From Moritella dasanensis ArB 0140 (GTDB lineage: Bacteria; Pseudomonadota; Gammaproteobacteria; Enterobacterales; Moritellaceae), in NCBI RefSeq assembly GCF_000276805.1, contig NZ_AKXQ01000014.1, positions 1 to 64,000 on the forward strand: 64,000 bases of DNA. The letters are read 5' to 3'. The position numbers and the translations under genes were made by a program. The notes beneath the pieces were generated by a model, which worked only from the letters and a program-made list of their open reading frames with translations, did no database searches and had not been told where the DNA came from. Shown one piece after another: positions 1-8,262 of this stretch (positions within the stretch are counted from its first letter, which is position 1; every line of letters begins with the position of its first letter).

Positions 1-550
1 AGCAGGCGCGGGTGATTCAGGTGTTTGAATTGCTTCAGTCGTACTTGCTTGCGCGGCAGCCTTCTTGGCTTTAGCGCGAGCAATTGCAGCAGCAACCGCG
101 GCTTTTTTAGCATCGACAGCAGGCGCGGGTGATTCAGGTACTTCAGTTGCTTCAGCTGTACTTGCTTGTGCGGCAGCCTTCTTGGCTTTCGCACGGGCGA
201 TAGCAGCAGCAACCGCGGCTTTTTTACCATCAATGGATGGTGTAGAAGCATCTGTAGTCGAGCCTCCAGCGGCTGCTTTTTTGGCTTTAGCACGGGCGAT
301 TGCATCGGCAACGGCGGCTTTCTTCGCTTCAATCGCTGGGCTGGTTGTTATTCCAGCTGGCTCTGAACTTTCGGCTTCACGTTTCGCTTTCGCGGCGGCT
401 TTTCTGGCTTTACGCTCAGCAATGACCGCTGAATTGTCTGGAAGGTCGGTATTTGGCATCGCAGTTTCTACTGATGCCGCGCTAGCTGACGCTGCTTTCT
501 TGGCTTTAGCACGCGCAATGGCATCAGCAACGGCAGAACCTTTATTACTT
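1..550 (-). repeat. Ala/Lys-rich tandem repeats encoding the RnfC tail
   Basis: Roughly 120-bp units. The two leftmost (1-120, 121-240) are close copies encoding a linker such as STTEAIQTPESPAP and a helix such as KKAAVAAAIARAKAKKAA. Further right (241-320, 360-410, 480-550) the same helix recurs with diverged linkers. The array reaches the window edge, so copy number is unknown. Copies this similar suggest recent in-frame expansion. Confidence 0.8.
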
Positions 551-2115
551 TGACCGTCACTTGGCGCTTGTTCTGCGGCTTTAGCTTTTTGAATGCGTTC
601 CATTGCGGCTTTAACTGGATCTTCCCCCGTTAAAGCTTTCGCAGTGGCTCGGCGTTTTTCAGCAGCGTCTTTTTGACGTTGTTCGCGTTGTGCTTTCTCT
701 AATGCTAAACGCTCATTACGTTTTTCAAAGCGCTCTTTGGCAATGGCCGCAGCAGCAAGTTCAGCATCGCTTTCACGGACTTCAACTTTGGCAATACGGT
801 ATTGATGTACAAGCGGTATTTGGCTTGGGCAAACATAACTACATGCACCACATTCAATGCAGTCCATTAGATTGTAATCAGCCAGCTTTTTCACGTCTTT
901 CGCTTGGCTATACCAATGTAATTGCTGTGGTAATAAATCGACAGGGCAGACTTCAGCACATTCACCACAACGAATACAAGCATCCGCTTCTCTGACTTGT
1001 GGAATTTCATCCTTAACGGGCGTTAAAATACAGTTACCCGTTTTGGTTAATGAAAATTGCGCATGTGGCAAGGTAAAGCCCATCATAGGACCACCATAGA
1101 TAATGGCTGCCGCTTGGTTTTCATTACAGTCAAACTCGTCTAGTAGCGCTTTGATTGGCGTACCAATGAGCGCTTGTACATTACGAGGTTGCGGAAAGGC
1201 TTTACCCGTTAACGTCACGATACGACTTAGCAGTGGTTGGCGGTCTATAATCGCTTGCTTAACCGCGTAGATCGTACCCACGTTTTGCATCACGATGCCA
1301 GACTGGGCAGGGATTTGACCTTTGCTGATCTCTTTACCCGTGAGCATCTTAATTAACTGTTTTTCACCGCCGTTCGGGTATTTTGTCGGCACTTTATGCA
1401 CGACGATATCATCGCTTAGCTTAAGTTTTTTGATCGCGGCTTCTAACGATTGTGCGGCATCAGGTTTATTATCTTCAATACCAATAACACAAAGTGCAGG
1501 CTTGATCATGTGACGTAATATCTCAATACCTTGAATAATATCGTCAGCACGTTCACGCATTAATACATCATCAGACGTGATGTAAGGTTCACACTCTGCG
1601 GCGTTGATTAATAAGAATTCAATCGGCTGTCTATCATTTAATTTAACGGCTGTCGGGAAACCCGCGCCGCCCATACCGGCAACACCTGCCTGGCTAATAT
1701 ATTGCTGCAACTCAGCCGTTGATAGCTGTTTATAATCTAACGCCGGTTGCGCTGGCACGGCTTGATCTTCTTGATCGCAGACAAGCTTAATGGCAATTTC
1801 TGGTGCAGCAGAGGGCTGGGTACTTGGATATTGGGCAATATGTTCAATCGTGCCAGATGTCGGCGCATGAACAGGTACTGCCATAAATGAATCTGAAGCG
1901 GTAAGTGGCTGACCCTTTAAAACCCGATCGCCTGCTGCAACAATGATTTGACCGCCTTGGCCAATGTGTTGCTTCACAGGAATAATAAGATGTTTAGGAA
2001 TACTCGCGGTGGTGATCGCTAAACTTGTAGACTGGGTTTTGTTCTCTTGCGGATGTACACCACCAAGATAGCGCCACAGTTTACCATTTTTGATTTGTTC
2101 GATTAATGACATCAT
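1..2115 (-). CDS. rnfC: Electron transport complex subunit RnfC/RsxC (3' end beyond window)
   Basis: Peripheral iron-sulfur subunit of the Rnf/Rsx complex, the membrane-bound ion-translocating ferredoxin:NAD+ oxidoreductase, whose RnfC carries the flavin/NADH site. Read on the minus strand the frame is open from the ATG pair at 2115/2112 to the left edge (705 codons visible, no stop). It begins MMSLIEQIKNGKLWRYLGG, typical of RnfC. Two CxxCxxCxxxCP clusters are visible: CIRCGECAEVCP (near 950-990) and CIECGACSYVCP (near 830-870), ligating two [4Fe-4S] clusters. After them comes an Ala/Lys/Glu-rich tail containing repeats of the AAIARAKAKKAA kind, which gammaproteobacterial RnfC often has. It starts 5 nt after the rnfB stop, so it is co-transcribed with rnfA and rnfB. 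The forward-strand frame over positions 65-553 is a shadow of this repetitive tail. Confidence 0.95.
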   Translation of the reverse strand, partial: MMSLIEQIKNGKLWRYLGGVHPQENKTQSTSLAITTASIPKHLIIPVKQHIGQGGQIIVAAGDRVLKGQPLTASDSFMAVPVHAPTSGTIEHIAQYPSTQPSAAPEIAIKLVCDQEDQAVPAQPALDYKQLSTAELQQYISQAGVAGMGGAGFPTAVKLNDRQPIEFLLINAAECEPYITSDDVLMRERADDIIQGIEILRHMIKPALCVIGIEDNKPDAAQSLEAAIKKLKLSDDIVVHKVPTKYPNGGEKQLIKMLTGKEISKGQIPAQSGIVMQNVGTIYAVKQAIIDRQPLLSRIVTLTGKAFPQPRNVQALIGTPIKALLDEFDCNENQAAAIIYGGPMMGFTLPHAQFSLTKTGNCILTPVKDEIPQVREADACIRCGECAEVCPVDLLPQQLHWYSQAKDVKKLADYNLMDCIECGACSYVCPSQIPLVHQYRIAKVEVRESDAELAAAAIAKERFEKRNERLALEKAQREQRQKDAAEKRRATAKALTGEDPVKAAMERIQKAKAAEQAPSDGQSNKGSAVADAIARAKAKKAASASAASVETAMPNTDLPDNSAVIAERKARKAAAKAKREAESSEPAGITTSPAIEAKKAAVADAIARAKAKKAAAGGSTTDASTPSIDGKKAAVAAAIARAKAKKAAAQASTAEATEVPESPAPAVDAKKAAVAAAIARAKAKKAAAQASTTEAIQTPESPAPA

Positions 2116-2120
2116 GTGAC

Positions 2121-2669
2121 CTACTTAATATTGACGATTGGGATAGAATCTAACTGCCATTTCCAGGCAGTTTGTACTGGTTCCATCACGATACAATCGG
2201 TCGGACATGGTGCCACACATAATTTACAACCGGTGCAGGCATCAACAATGACAGTGTGCATTGCACGCGTTGCCCCTGCGATAGCGTCAACAGGACAGGC
2301 TTGAATACATTTAGTACAACCAATGCAGTCTTCTTCAATGATCCGCGCAACGAGTTTAATGCTGGCATCATGTTCTTGTTCTGCGACGGGTTTAACTTCA
2401 ACGCCCATGATATCAGCGAGTTTTTCGACGGTCGCTGCGCCACCAGGCACACATAAGTTAACTTCAGCACCATTGGCGACGGCTTCGGCATAGGGTTTAC
2501 AACCCGGGTAGCCACATTGGCCACATTGTGTTTGTGGTAGCTCTGCATCAATCTGCTCAACGACAGGGTTACCTTCAATTTTGAAACGAATAGCTGCCCA
2601 GCCGAGTCCAAGCCCAAACAAAGCGGCGAGAATAACAAGGGTAATAATTGCAATTAGAATAGTAGTCAT
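2121..2669 (-). CDS. rnfB: Electron transport complex subunit RnfB/RsxB
   Basis: Iron-sulfur subunit of the Rnf complex, anchored by one N-terminal membrane helix. The start at ATG 2669 gives 182 aa beginning [19 protein letters not shown], matching RnfB length. A TTG at 2678, only 3 nt after the rnfA stop, would add three residues and is less likely. The order is membrane helix, the Fe-S domain motif [15 protein letters not shown], then two ferredoxin-type clusters, [12 protein letters not shown] and [12 protein letters not shown]. It lies between rnfA (12 nt upstream) and rnfC (5 nt downstream) in one minus-strand operon. Confidence 0.94.
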   Translation of the reverse strand: MTTILIAIITLVILAALFGLGLGWAAIRFKIEGNPVVEQIDAELPQTQCGQCGYPGCKPYAEAVANGAEVNLCVPGGAATVEKLADIMGVEVKPVAEQEHDASIKLVARIIEEDCIGCTKCIQACPVDAIAGATRAMHTVIVDACTGCKLCVAPCPTDCIVMEPVQTAWKWQLDSIPIVNIK

Positions 2670-2681
2670 AGTTATCAATAG

Positions 2682-3263
2682 TTAAAGTTTAACTAAGCCC
2701 GTAAAGCCCATGAAAGCAAGGGACATAAGTCCAGCTGTGATCATAGCGATTGAAGTACCCTTAAAAGGGGCAGGGACGTTTGCAGCAGCGATACGTTCAC
2801 GCATGGCCGCAAATAATATAAGCACTAATGAGAAACCAACCGCAGCGCCAAAGCCATATACCGCACTTTCGATAAAGTTATGTTTTTCATTAATATTAAG
2901 CAATGCCACGCCAAGAACCGCACAGTTAGTGGTGATCAGCGGTAAGAAAATACCTAACAGACGATAAAGGGTAGGGCTGGTTTTATGCACAACCATTTCG
3001 GTAAATTGTACCACAACGGCAATCACCAGAATGAAACTCAGCGTTCGCAGGTATTCTAAGCCGAGCGGCGTTAAAATATACGTTTCAACAAGGTATGAAG
3101 ACATTGCCGCAATGGTCAAGACAAACGTTGTCGCAAACGACATGCCGATTGCACTTTCTAATTTGCTCGATACACCCATAAATGGGCATAAACCAAGGAA
3201 TTTGACTAGTACAAAGTTGTTTACAAGCACAGTGCTGACTAGTAGTAAGAGATATTCGGTCAT
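2682..3263 (-). CDS. rnfA: Electron transport complex subunit RnfA/RsxA
   Basis: Integral membrane subunit of the Rnf complex, 193 aa, the usual length. It begins [20 protein letters not shown] and contains [13 protein letters not shown] and [12 protein letters not shown], both typical of RnfA, with six hydrophobic segments across its length. It is the first gene of the minus-strand rnfABC run seen here. The 139 bp upstream must hold the operon promoter. A TAATAT element at 3295-3300 is a possible -10 box but has no good -35. Confidence 0.95.
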   Translation of the reverse strand: MTEYLLLLVSTVLVNNFVLVKFLGLCPFMGVSSKLESAIGMSFATTFVLTIAAMSSYLVETYILTPLGLEYLRTLSFILVIAVVVQFTEMVVHKTSPTLYRLLGIFLPLITTNCAVLGVALLNINEKHNFIESAVYGFGAAVGFSLVLILFAAMRERIAAANVPAPFKGTSIAMITAGLMSLAFMGFTGLVKL

Positions 3264-3341
3264 GATGAAGTAATACAGTGACTATGGGAGGCCATATTAT
3301 CAGGGATCTGGATCATTGTTACAATAGGAAAGCACTAAAAT

Positions 3342-3386
3342 GATAACGTAAAAAGGCTAAAAATCAATTAGTCTCCTTACGTTATC
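3342..3386 (-). terminator. Possible terminator of the 3403-5268 gene
   Basis: Inverted repeat GATAACGTAA (3342-3351) and TTACGTTATC (3377-3386) with a 25-nt loop, just after the stop of the minus-strand gene. On the minus strand the second arm is followed by ATTTTAG. The loop is long and the tail weak, so this is tentative. Confidence 0.35.
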
Positions 3387-3402
3387 TGGGGTTTTTACTG
3401 TT

Positions 3403-5268
3403 TTAACTGACTATTTTGCTTAAAGGAGCAGGTCTTGCAATAAGGTAACCTTGGATCCCATCGACATGCATAGATTCCAGCAATTGTTTTTGTGCCAACT
3501 CTTCAACACCTTCGGCAATGACTTGGCAGCTCATGCGGTGTGCGACATCAACGATCATACGTAAGAATTGTTGACTGGCGTTATCATCGGTAATTGATTG
3601 GATCAAGCCACTGTCTATTTTTATATAGTTTGGTTTGAGTTCTTTAAATAATTTAAATGAGCTAATACCGTGACCAAATTTACTAATGGCGGAGCGACTA
3701 CCAACACGGCGTAACATATCAATTGCGCGTTTACTGGAAACAATGTTTCTTTCTAACACAATTTCATCTATTTCGAACACGAGATTAGCGGCAATATTCG
3801 GCTCCCGTAATAATAGACGTTCTAACCAGACAATGAATGCGCTACTTTGCACGGACTGAGACGTCAAGTTGACACCCCAATGGCTGTTGCCATCCATTTG
3901 CGTGCGACTATTACTGATAATGTTTTCAATAATTATTTGGTCTAATTTGACGGTGTAATCCAAACGTTGAGCCATCGCAAACAAGGTGTGAGTTGGTAGC
4001 ACTGCATTATTACTACCAATAAAGCGGGTATATATCTCTTGGTAATTTTTCATATTTCGATGAATTGGTTGTACTGGTTGACTCAGTAACATCAGACAGC
4101 GTTTATTGATTATTTCTTCTATGACCTCTTTCCAATAAGATTGGCCTTGGTTGTCCTGCTGGCTATCTTGCTGTTGGAAAGCCCAATGATTTGGTCCTTC
4201 AAGTTGTGCTTTGGCCAATGCTGTATCTGCGCGGGCAAGCACTTGCTCGGGCTGGTGGCCTGAATGAATCGTTGTAATGCCAATATAAGCGACATTTTCT
4301 AGTTCATGCAGTGATTGATATTCATCTAAATTAGCTTTTATCTCTCGCGCCAATTTATGGGCGACTGCAGCCGTCATATTGGGGATGATGATGGCGAAAT
4401 CAGGACCTGATACACGGTATAACTGGCTATCTGGATAGCGCTTTGTGCATTGCTTTAGCATATTTGAGATATCTTTTAGATAAGTATCGCCAAGTTGAAA
4501 GCCTCTGTGTTTATTGATATGTCCTAGCGCCGTTGCGCGAACTAATGCGAGAATTGCAGATTGAGATTGCTTTTTCTCCGATAAGATTTCGACGAGTTCA
4601 CCACGAAAATAAAACCGATTGTATAAGCCGGTCAAATTATCCATGTTGATTTGTTTTGATAGCGCTTCAATTTCATCGTGCTGGCCTTGTAACTCTTTAT
4701 GATGCTCTGCTTTATGCTGAGCAAGAAGGCGAGTGACAGCAGGAAATGATTGGTGCTTTGGTTTTGTGGTATTACCAATTTCGTGCATGATATTTTTTTC
4801 TAGGCCAACCAGTAATCGCTTAACGGATAGCAGGCATAATAAATAGGCGATAAACAGTGAAATAGTAAAGGTGCTTAATAACTGAATAATCACGTTATCT
4901 TTTTGACTAAACCTTAACTTAAATTTATAACTGAATAAGTCTGTCGCACCGGAAAAATGCTTAGTTAGCTGCGGAAAGATCAGTTGGATCAAAGTCGGGT
5001 AGTTGATATTTGATTCCCAACTTGAAGATACTGATTCTGTTTGAATGAATAATTGGCTTAGCGCGAGACGCTCGGTGAGTAACTTCGTATTATCATCCGT
5101 AATTGAATCAAGCGTTATCTTTTGACTTAATACGTCATTAACAGCACTGCCTTGAACCGCCAATGATGAGTTTAATGAATTGTAGCTAAAACCTGATGCG
5201 CTGATCAACATACATAAAAAAACAAATGTCAGAAAAAGGTTGCAGCGAAAATAATCCGTCATTTTCAT
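3403..5268 (-). CDS. Membrane protein with degenerate GGDEF and EAL domains
   Basis: 621 aa. A hydrophobic N-terminus (residues about 8-30) and a second membrane segment (about 128-148) bracket a putative periplasmic sensor region; GGDEF (about 210-365) and EAL (about 380-615) domains follow. Both look inactive: the GGDEF loop reads SGPDF (in RVSGPDFAIIIP), the EAL signature reads IYTRF, and the usual DDFG metal site reads KFGHG. Degenerate membrane GGDEF-EAL proteins such as CsrD and LapD act as regulators or c-di-GMP receptors rather than enzymes, and that is the likely role. Which of the two cannot be decided here. ATG 5268 or ATG 5262 may be the start; AGGGA in the leader is better spaced for 5262. 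It stands alone upstream of rnf. Confidence 0.8.
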   Translation of the reverse strand: MKMTDYFRCNLFLTFVFLCMLISASGFSYNSLNSSLAVQGSAVNDVLSQKITLDSITDDNTKLLTERLALSQLFIQTESVSSSWESNINYPTLIQLIFPQLTKHFSGATDLFSYKFKLRFSQKDNVIIQLLSTFTISLFIAYLLCLLSVKRLLVGLEKNIMHEIGNTTKPKHQSFPAVTRLLAQHKAEHHKELQGQHDEIEALSKQINMDNLTGLYNRFYFRGELVEILSEKKQSQSAILALVRATALGHINKHRGFQLGDTYLKDISNMLKQCTKRYPDSQLYRVSGPDFAIIIPNMTAAVAHKLAREIKANLDEYQSLHELENVAYIGITTIHSGHQPEQVLARADTALAKAQLEGPNHWAFQQQDSQQDNQGQSYWKEVIEEIINKRCLMLLSQPVQPIHRNMKNYQEIYTRFIGSNNAVLPTHTLFAMAQRLDYTVKLDQIIIENIISNSRTQMDGNSHWGVNLTSQSVQSSAFIVWLERLLLREPNIAANLVFEIDEIVLERNIVSSKRAIDMLRRVGSRSAISKFGHGISSFKLFKELKPNYIKIDSGLIQSITDDNASQQFLRMIVDVAHRMSCQVIAEGVEELAQKQLLESMHVDGIQGYLIARPAPLSKIVS

Positions 5269-5449
5269 TATCCCTATAAAATTTACATCCCTGTTACTTT
5301 AGATTAACCTTTTTAGATCAATAAAAACACGAATAATTAGGATTGGATAAAGAATATGCGATAGAGGGCACTATATTATAATTGAGGTATTTAAATAGAT
5401 GATTTACGAAGGAATTAATAGGAGAGTGTGACTATAAAGATAAAGAAAT

Positions 5450-5525
5450 TGGCTCCCCTTGCTAGACTCGAACTAGCGACATATGGATTAACAGTCCACC
5501 GTTCTACCAACTGAACTAAAGGGGA
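5450..5525 (-). tRNA. tRNA-Asn(GUU), copy 1, type A
   Basis: 76 nt including encoded CCA. On the minus strand the acceptor arms TCCCCTT and AAGGGGA pair, the anticodon loop is CTGTTAA and the T-arm is TTCGAGTC. Type A has C5-G68 in the acceptor stem. Last copy of the array in transcription order. Confidence 0.98.
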
Positions 5526-5642
5526 ATTATTCGTTTGCTTCTTTTGAAGCTGATGCGTTGTGGTTATATATACAACATATCATTGTTGGTGTTCTCTATT
5601 CTTTTTGGTCTCACTAAAAAGTAAGAACAGAATAAAGTAAAT

Positions 5643-5718
5643 TGGCTCCCTTTGCTAGACTCGAACTAGCGACATATGGATTAACAGTCCACCGTTCTAC
5701 CAACTGAACTAAAAGGGA
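5643..5718 (-). tRNA. tRNA-Asn(GUU), copy 2, type B
   Basis: Same 76-nt gene except that the acceptor arms are TCCCTTT and AAAGGGA, so pair 5-68 is U-A. Anticodon GTT. The spacer to copy 1 is 117 bp. Confidence 0.98.
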
Positions 5719-5778
5719 ATTATTCTTTTTCATAAACAGCTATGTAATAAGCGGCTTAGGTACTCTTTACTTAAAAAT

Positions 5779-5854
5779 TGGCTCCCCTTGCTAGACTCGA
5801 ACTAGCGACATATGGATTAACAGTCCACCGTTCTACCAACTGAACTAAAGGGGA
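5779..5854 (-). tRNA. tRNA-Asn(GUU), copy 3, type A
   Basis: 76 nt, type A acceptor stem (C5-G68), anticodon GTT, CCA encoded. The 60-bp spacer to copy 2 belongs to the near-identical spacer family. Confidence 0.98.
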
Positions 5855-5912
5855 ATTATTCTTTTTATAAACAGCTATGTAATAAGCGGCTTAGGTACTC
5901 TTTACTTAAAAA

Positions 5913-5988
5913 TGGCTCCCTTTGCTAGACTCGAACTAGCGACATATGGATTAACAGTCCACCGTTCTACCAACTGAACTAAAAGGGA
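5913..5988 (-). tRNA. tRNA-Asn(GUU), copy 4, type B
   Basis: 76 nt, type B acceptor stem (U5-A68), anticodon GTT, CCA encoded. Spacer to copy 3 is 58 bp. Confidence 0.98.
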
Positions 5989-6047
5989 ATTGTTCTTTTT
6001 TATAAACAGCTATGTAATAAGCGGCTTAGGTACTCTTTACTTAAAAA

Positions 6048-6123
6048 TGGCTCCCCTTGCTAGACTCGAACTAGCGACATATGGATTAACAGTCCACCGT
6101 TCTACCAACTGAACTAAAGGGGA
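6048..6123 (-). tRNA. tRNA-Asn(GUU), copy 5, type A
   Basis: 76 nt, type A acceptor stem, anticodon GTT, CCA encoded. Spacer to copy 4 is 59 bp. Confidence 0.98.
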
Positions 6124-6183
6124 ATTATTCTTTTTTATAAACAGCTATGTAATAAGCGGTTTAGGTATTCTTTACTTAAAAAT

Positions 6184-6259
6184 TGGCTCCCTTTGCTAGA
6201 CTTGAACTAGCGACATATGGATTAACAGTCCACCGTTCTACCAACTGAACTAAAAGGGA
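6184..6259 (-). tRNA. tRNA-Asn(GUU), copy 6, type B, T-loop variant
   Basis: 76 nt, type B acceptor stem. It differs from all other copies by TTCAAGTC instead of TTCGAGTC in the T arm, a G-to-A change at position 57. A purine is kept there, so the gene should still be functional. Confidence 0.97.
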
Positions 6260-6319
6260 ATTATTCTTTTTTATAAACAGCTATGTAATAAGCGGCTTAG
6301 GTACTCTTTACTTAAAAAT

Positions 6320-6395
6320 TGGCTCCCCTTGCTAGACTCGAACTAGCGACATATGGATTAACAGTCCACCGTTCTACCAACTGAACTAAAGGGGA
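6320..6395 (-). tRNA. tRNA-Asn(GUU), copy 7, type A
   Basis: 76 nt, type A acceptor stem, anticodon GTT, CCA encoded. Spacer to copy 6 is 60 bp. Confidence 0.98.
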
Positions 6396-6454
6396 ATTAT
6401 TCTTTTCATAAACAGCTATGTAATAAGCTGTTTAGGTACTTTGTACTTAAAAAT

Positions 6455-6530
6455 TGGCTCCCTTTGCTAGACTCGAACTAGCGACATATGGATTAACAGT
6501 CCACCGTTCTACCAACTGAACTAAAAGGGA
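6455..6530 (-). tRNA. tRNA-Asn(GUU), copy 8, type B
   Basis: 76 nt, type B acceptor stem, anticodon GTT, CCA encoded. Spacer to copy 7 is 59 bp. The spacer upstream (6531-6691) is longer and unrelated to the short spacers. On the minus strand it contains a TATAAT element that could be an internal promoter, without a convincing -35. Confidence 0.98.
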
Positions 6531-6691
6531 ATTGTTGGTTTGCTTCATTTTGAGTTAATAAAATTAAAGCGAATAAATTGTGTGTTTCTTACGAAACAGA
6601 TTAACAGTTTACACGACATTATATAGTAGCGTAAATCACTAACCGTACTTTCAATGCGTACTTTTAATACGTTAATTCACTGAAAGTAAAT

Positions 6692-6767
6692 TGGCTCCCT
6701 TTGCTAGACTCGAACTAGCGACATATGGATTAACAGTCCACCGTTCTACCAACTGAACTAAAAGGGA
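6692..6767 (-). tRNA. tRNA-Asn(GUU), copy 9, type B
   Basis: 76 nt, type B acceptor stem, anticodon GTT, CCA encoded. It is the one place where two type B genes are adjacent, breaking the strict alternation. Confidence 0.98.
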
Positions 6768-6912
6768 ATTGTTGGTTTGCTTTTTATAAAGCTAATAAGT
6801 TGTACGCTTCTCTCGAAGCCAGCCCGTCTATTTACTTTACTTGAAAATTCAATTAAAAGAAAATAAAACCAACTGTTGTTCCTAATCTCTTCATAAGAGA
6901 TAAAGAATAATT

Positions 6913-6988
6913 TGGCTCCCCTTGCTAGACTCGAACTAGCGACATATGGATTAACAGTCCACCGTTCTACCAACTGAACTAAAGGGGA
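6913..6988 (-). tRNA. tRNA-Asn(GUU), copy 10, type A, promoter-proximal
   Basis: 76 nt, type A acceptor stem, anticodon GTT, CCA encoded. First gene transcribed, just downstream of the consensus-like promoter at 7020-7048. Confidence 0.98.
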
Positions 6989-7019
6989 ATTACTTGTCTT
7001 TGTTTCGAAGACGGGGCGA

Positions 7020-7048
7020 ATATTAAGGTTAGATGATTCTAGTGTCAA
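7020..7048 (-). promoter_or_regulatory. Strong sigma70 promoter of the tRNA-Asn array
   Basis: On the minus strand: TTGACA (7043-7048), 17-bp spacer, TAATAT (7020-7025). It is followed by a GC-rich discriminator (CGCCCCG), as in stable-RNA promoters under stringent control. Copy 10 begins about 30 nt downstream. Confidence 0.85.
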
Positions 7049-7284
7049 TGATAAAGCGGGTGAAATTGGTATTTGCGTTTTGTTTGTCGAATAACTGAGC
7101 GATGATGGTTAAGAATTATTGATAGCGTAGTTTAAGTAAGCAATTTAAAAGTTGTGGTTAGGCTAACATTTTCAATACTTTAAATTGAACATTGTTCATG
7201 TTTTATTAATATAGTGACTATCCTAGAGTGATTGTGGCGAATAAGCGGTACTACGGATGTACTTTTAAACTACGGAAAGTCGAA

Positions 7285-7710
7285 ATGTCAGATAAAAATG
7301 TTGCTTTCCAGGTGATGAGAATGGCAATTATGCATAAATATTTACCCATTTTAGTGAGTATCTTGCTGTGTACACTGGTCGGGGGTTATGGACTGCGTTG
7401 AAAACGACTATTAATGTTCGGTACACAATCGGATATAACCTGACAAAAGGATATAGAAGAACAAAATCATCATTTTGCCAATCACGATGCATTAACGGAT
7501 TTACGAGTTTAAGATTAGCCAATGACCGTCAAATCAATTGAGGACAAAATGCTTAAAGTGGTATCTCAACCCGTGCCTTTTAAAGGTAATAAACTAACCG
7601 TTGGCGCAAAAACGTTGATTAAGAAAGCAGATGAAGCCATGTATATGAGTAAGAGCTTGGGGAAAAATAGATATACGTTTGCAGTCGAAGAAGAAAATGT
7701 CTCATTGTAA
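7285..7710 (+). pseudogene. Decayed diguanylate cyclase (GGDEF) gene
   Basis: Three remnants in series. An ATG at 7285 opens a 38-codon frame with a membrane helix (YLPILVSILLCTLVGGYG) ending in TGA. Near 7450-7512 comes DIEEQNHHFANHDALTDL, the classical entry to a GGDEF domain, again followed by a stop. At 7522-7710 the frame holds the far C-terminal part of a GGDEF domain, ending KKADEAMYMSKSLGKNRYTF. The catalytic half-site between DALTDL and the C-terminal part is missing, so the gene has both stops and an internal deletion. It is dead, though a 62-aa frame from 7522 remains open. Confidence 0.8.
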
Positions 7711-8262
7711 ATAAGTCCGTACATTCGCCCCCTGTAAATAATTATTGGTTACACCGCATTTAAACCTTCTTTGTGCTACCTCGATAAATAATTAGTGCTT
7801 CTATGTGTTATAAACAGAGTCGGATGTCGTGTTATGTTGCTTGATTATTGAATATGACACTATTTTTGAGTTATCCACTAAATCTGTGGATAACTCTGTT
7901 GATTAAGTATGTAAAAAGTATAACTCTACATTTTAGATGATTTTAACTTGTCGTATTGATAATACCTCTAAAGACTATTTAACCACTTTAAATCAATTGC
8001 TTAGCCTTGTTATTTTGATTTTATGCACATGTGTATAATGCATCCCTACAATCTCTGTATCAAAAACAACCACTGCAAATTTATTTTTATTATGACTGTT
8101 GATAACTGCTTGACATTTTGTTTTTATTGATGATTTTAGACTTGTTGTTCTAATTTTAAATGATCAGTAATCATGGCTAGGGTGATAATTCTGCTGGCGG
8201 ACTAAGTGTAAATTGGTATTATGGCTCTATATAATTTATAAGCTAAGTTGTGACTTTAAATA
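7711..8262. other. Long intergenic region upstream of uvrB
   Basis: 552 bp without a recognisable gene, strongly AT-rich. It contains the DnaA-box hairpin at 7868-7896 and a TATAAT at about 8033-8038 that may be a -10 element. A TTGACA near 8111 lacks a good -10. No convincing LexA box (CTG-N10-CAG) was found, although uvrB belongs to the SOS regulon in enterobacteria. Confidence 0.6.
7868..7896. promoter_or_regulatory. Inverted pair of DnaA-box-like sites upstream of uvrB
   Basis: Perfect inverted repeat GAGTTATCCAC / GTGGATAACTC (11-bp arms, 7-nt loop). The right arm with its flank, TGTGGATAA (7885-7893), is an exact reverse-complement consensus DnaA box. The left arm gives TTATCCACT, one mismatch. 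DnaA control of uvrB has been reported in E. coli, so a regulatory role is plausible here. Confidence 0.55.

Larger units (their letters stand above)
5719..6454 (-). repeat. tRNA-plus-spacer tandem repeat, unit about 135 bp
   Basis: Six successive spacers of 58-60 bp (after copies 2 to 7) are nearly the same sequence. Each holds AACAGCTATGTAATAAGC and usually the small palindrome TAAGC-G-GCTTA, which is degraded in the spacers at 6124-6183 and 6396-6454. tRNA and spacer have therefore been duplicated together. Confidence 0.9.

Noticed and set aside
65-553. Forward-strand Ala-rich open frame of 162 codons
   Set aside because: It is the antisense shadow of the repetitive RnfC tail; the minus-strand frame is continuous with a complete RnfC.
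5450-6988. Regularly spaced repeats resembling a CRISPR array
   Set aside because: The repeats are 76-nt tRNA-Asn genes with full cloverleaf pairing, and the spacers are mutually similar rather than unique.
6758-7048. Minus-strand frame of 96 codons over the first tRNA-Asn gene
   Set aside because: It runs through the tRNA and promoter and has no protein character.
7711-8262. LexA (SOS) box upstream of uvrB
   Set aside because: Several CTGT-containing stretches were checked, but none gives CTG-N10-CAG with adequate flanks.
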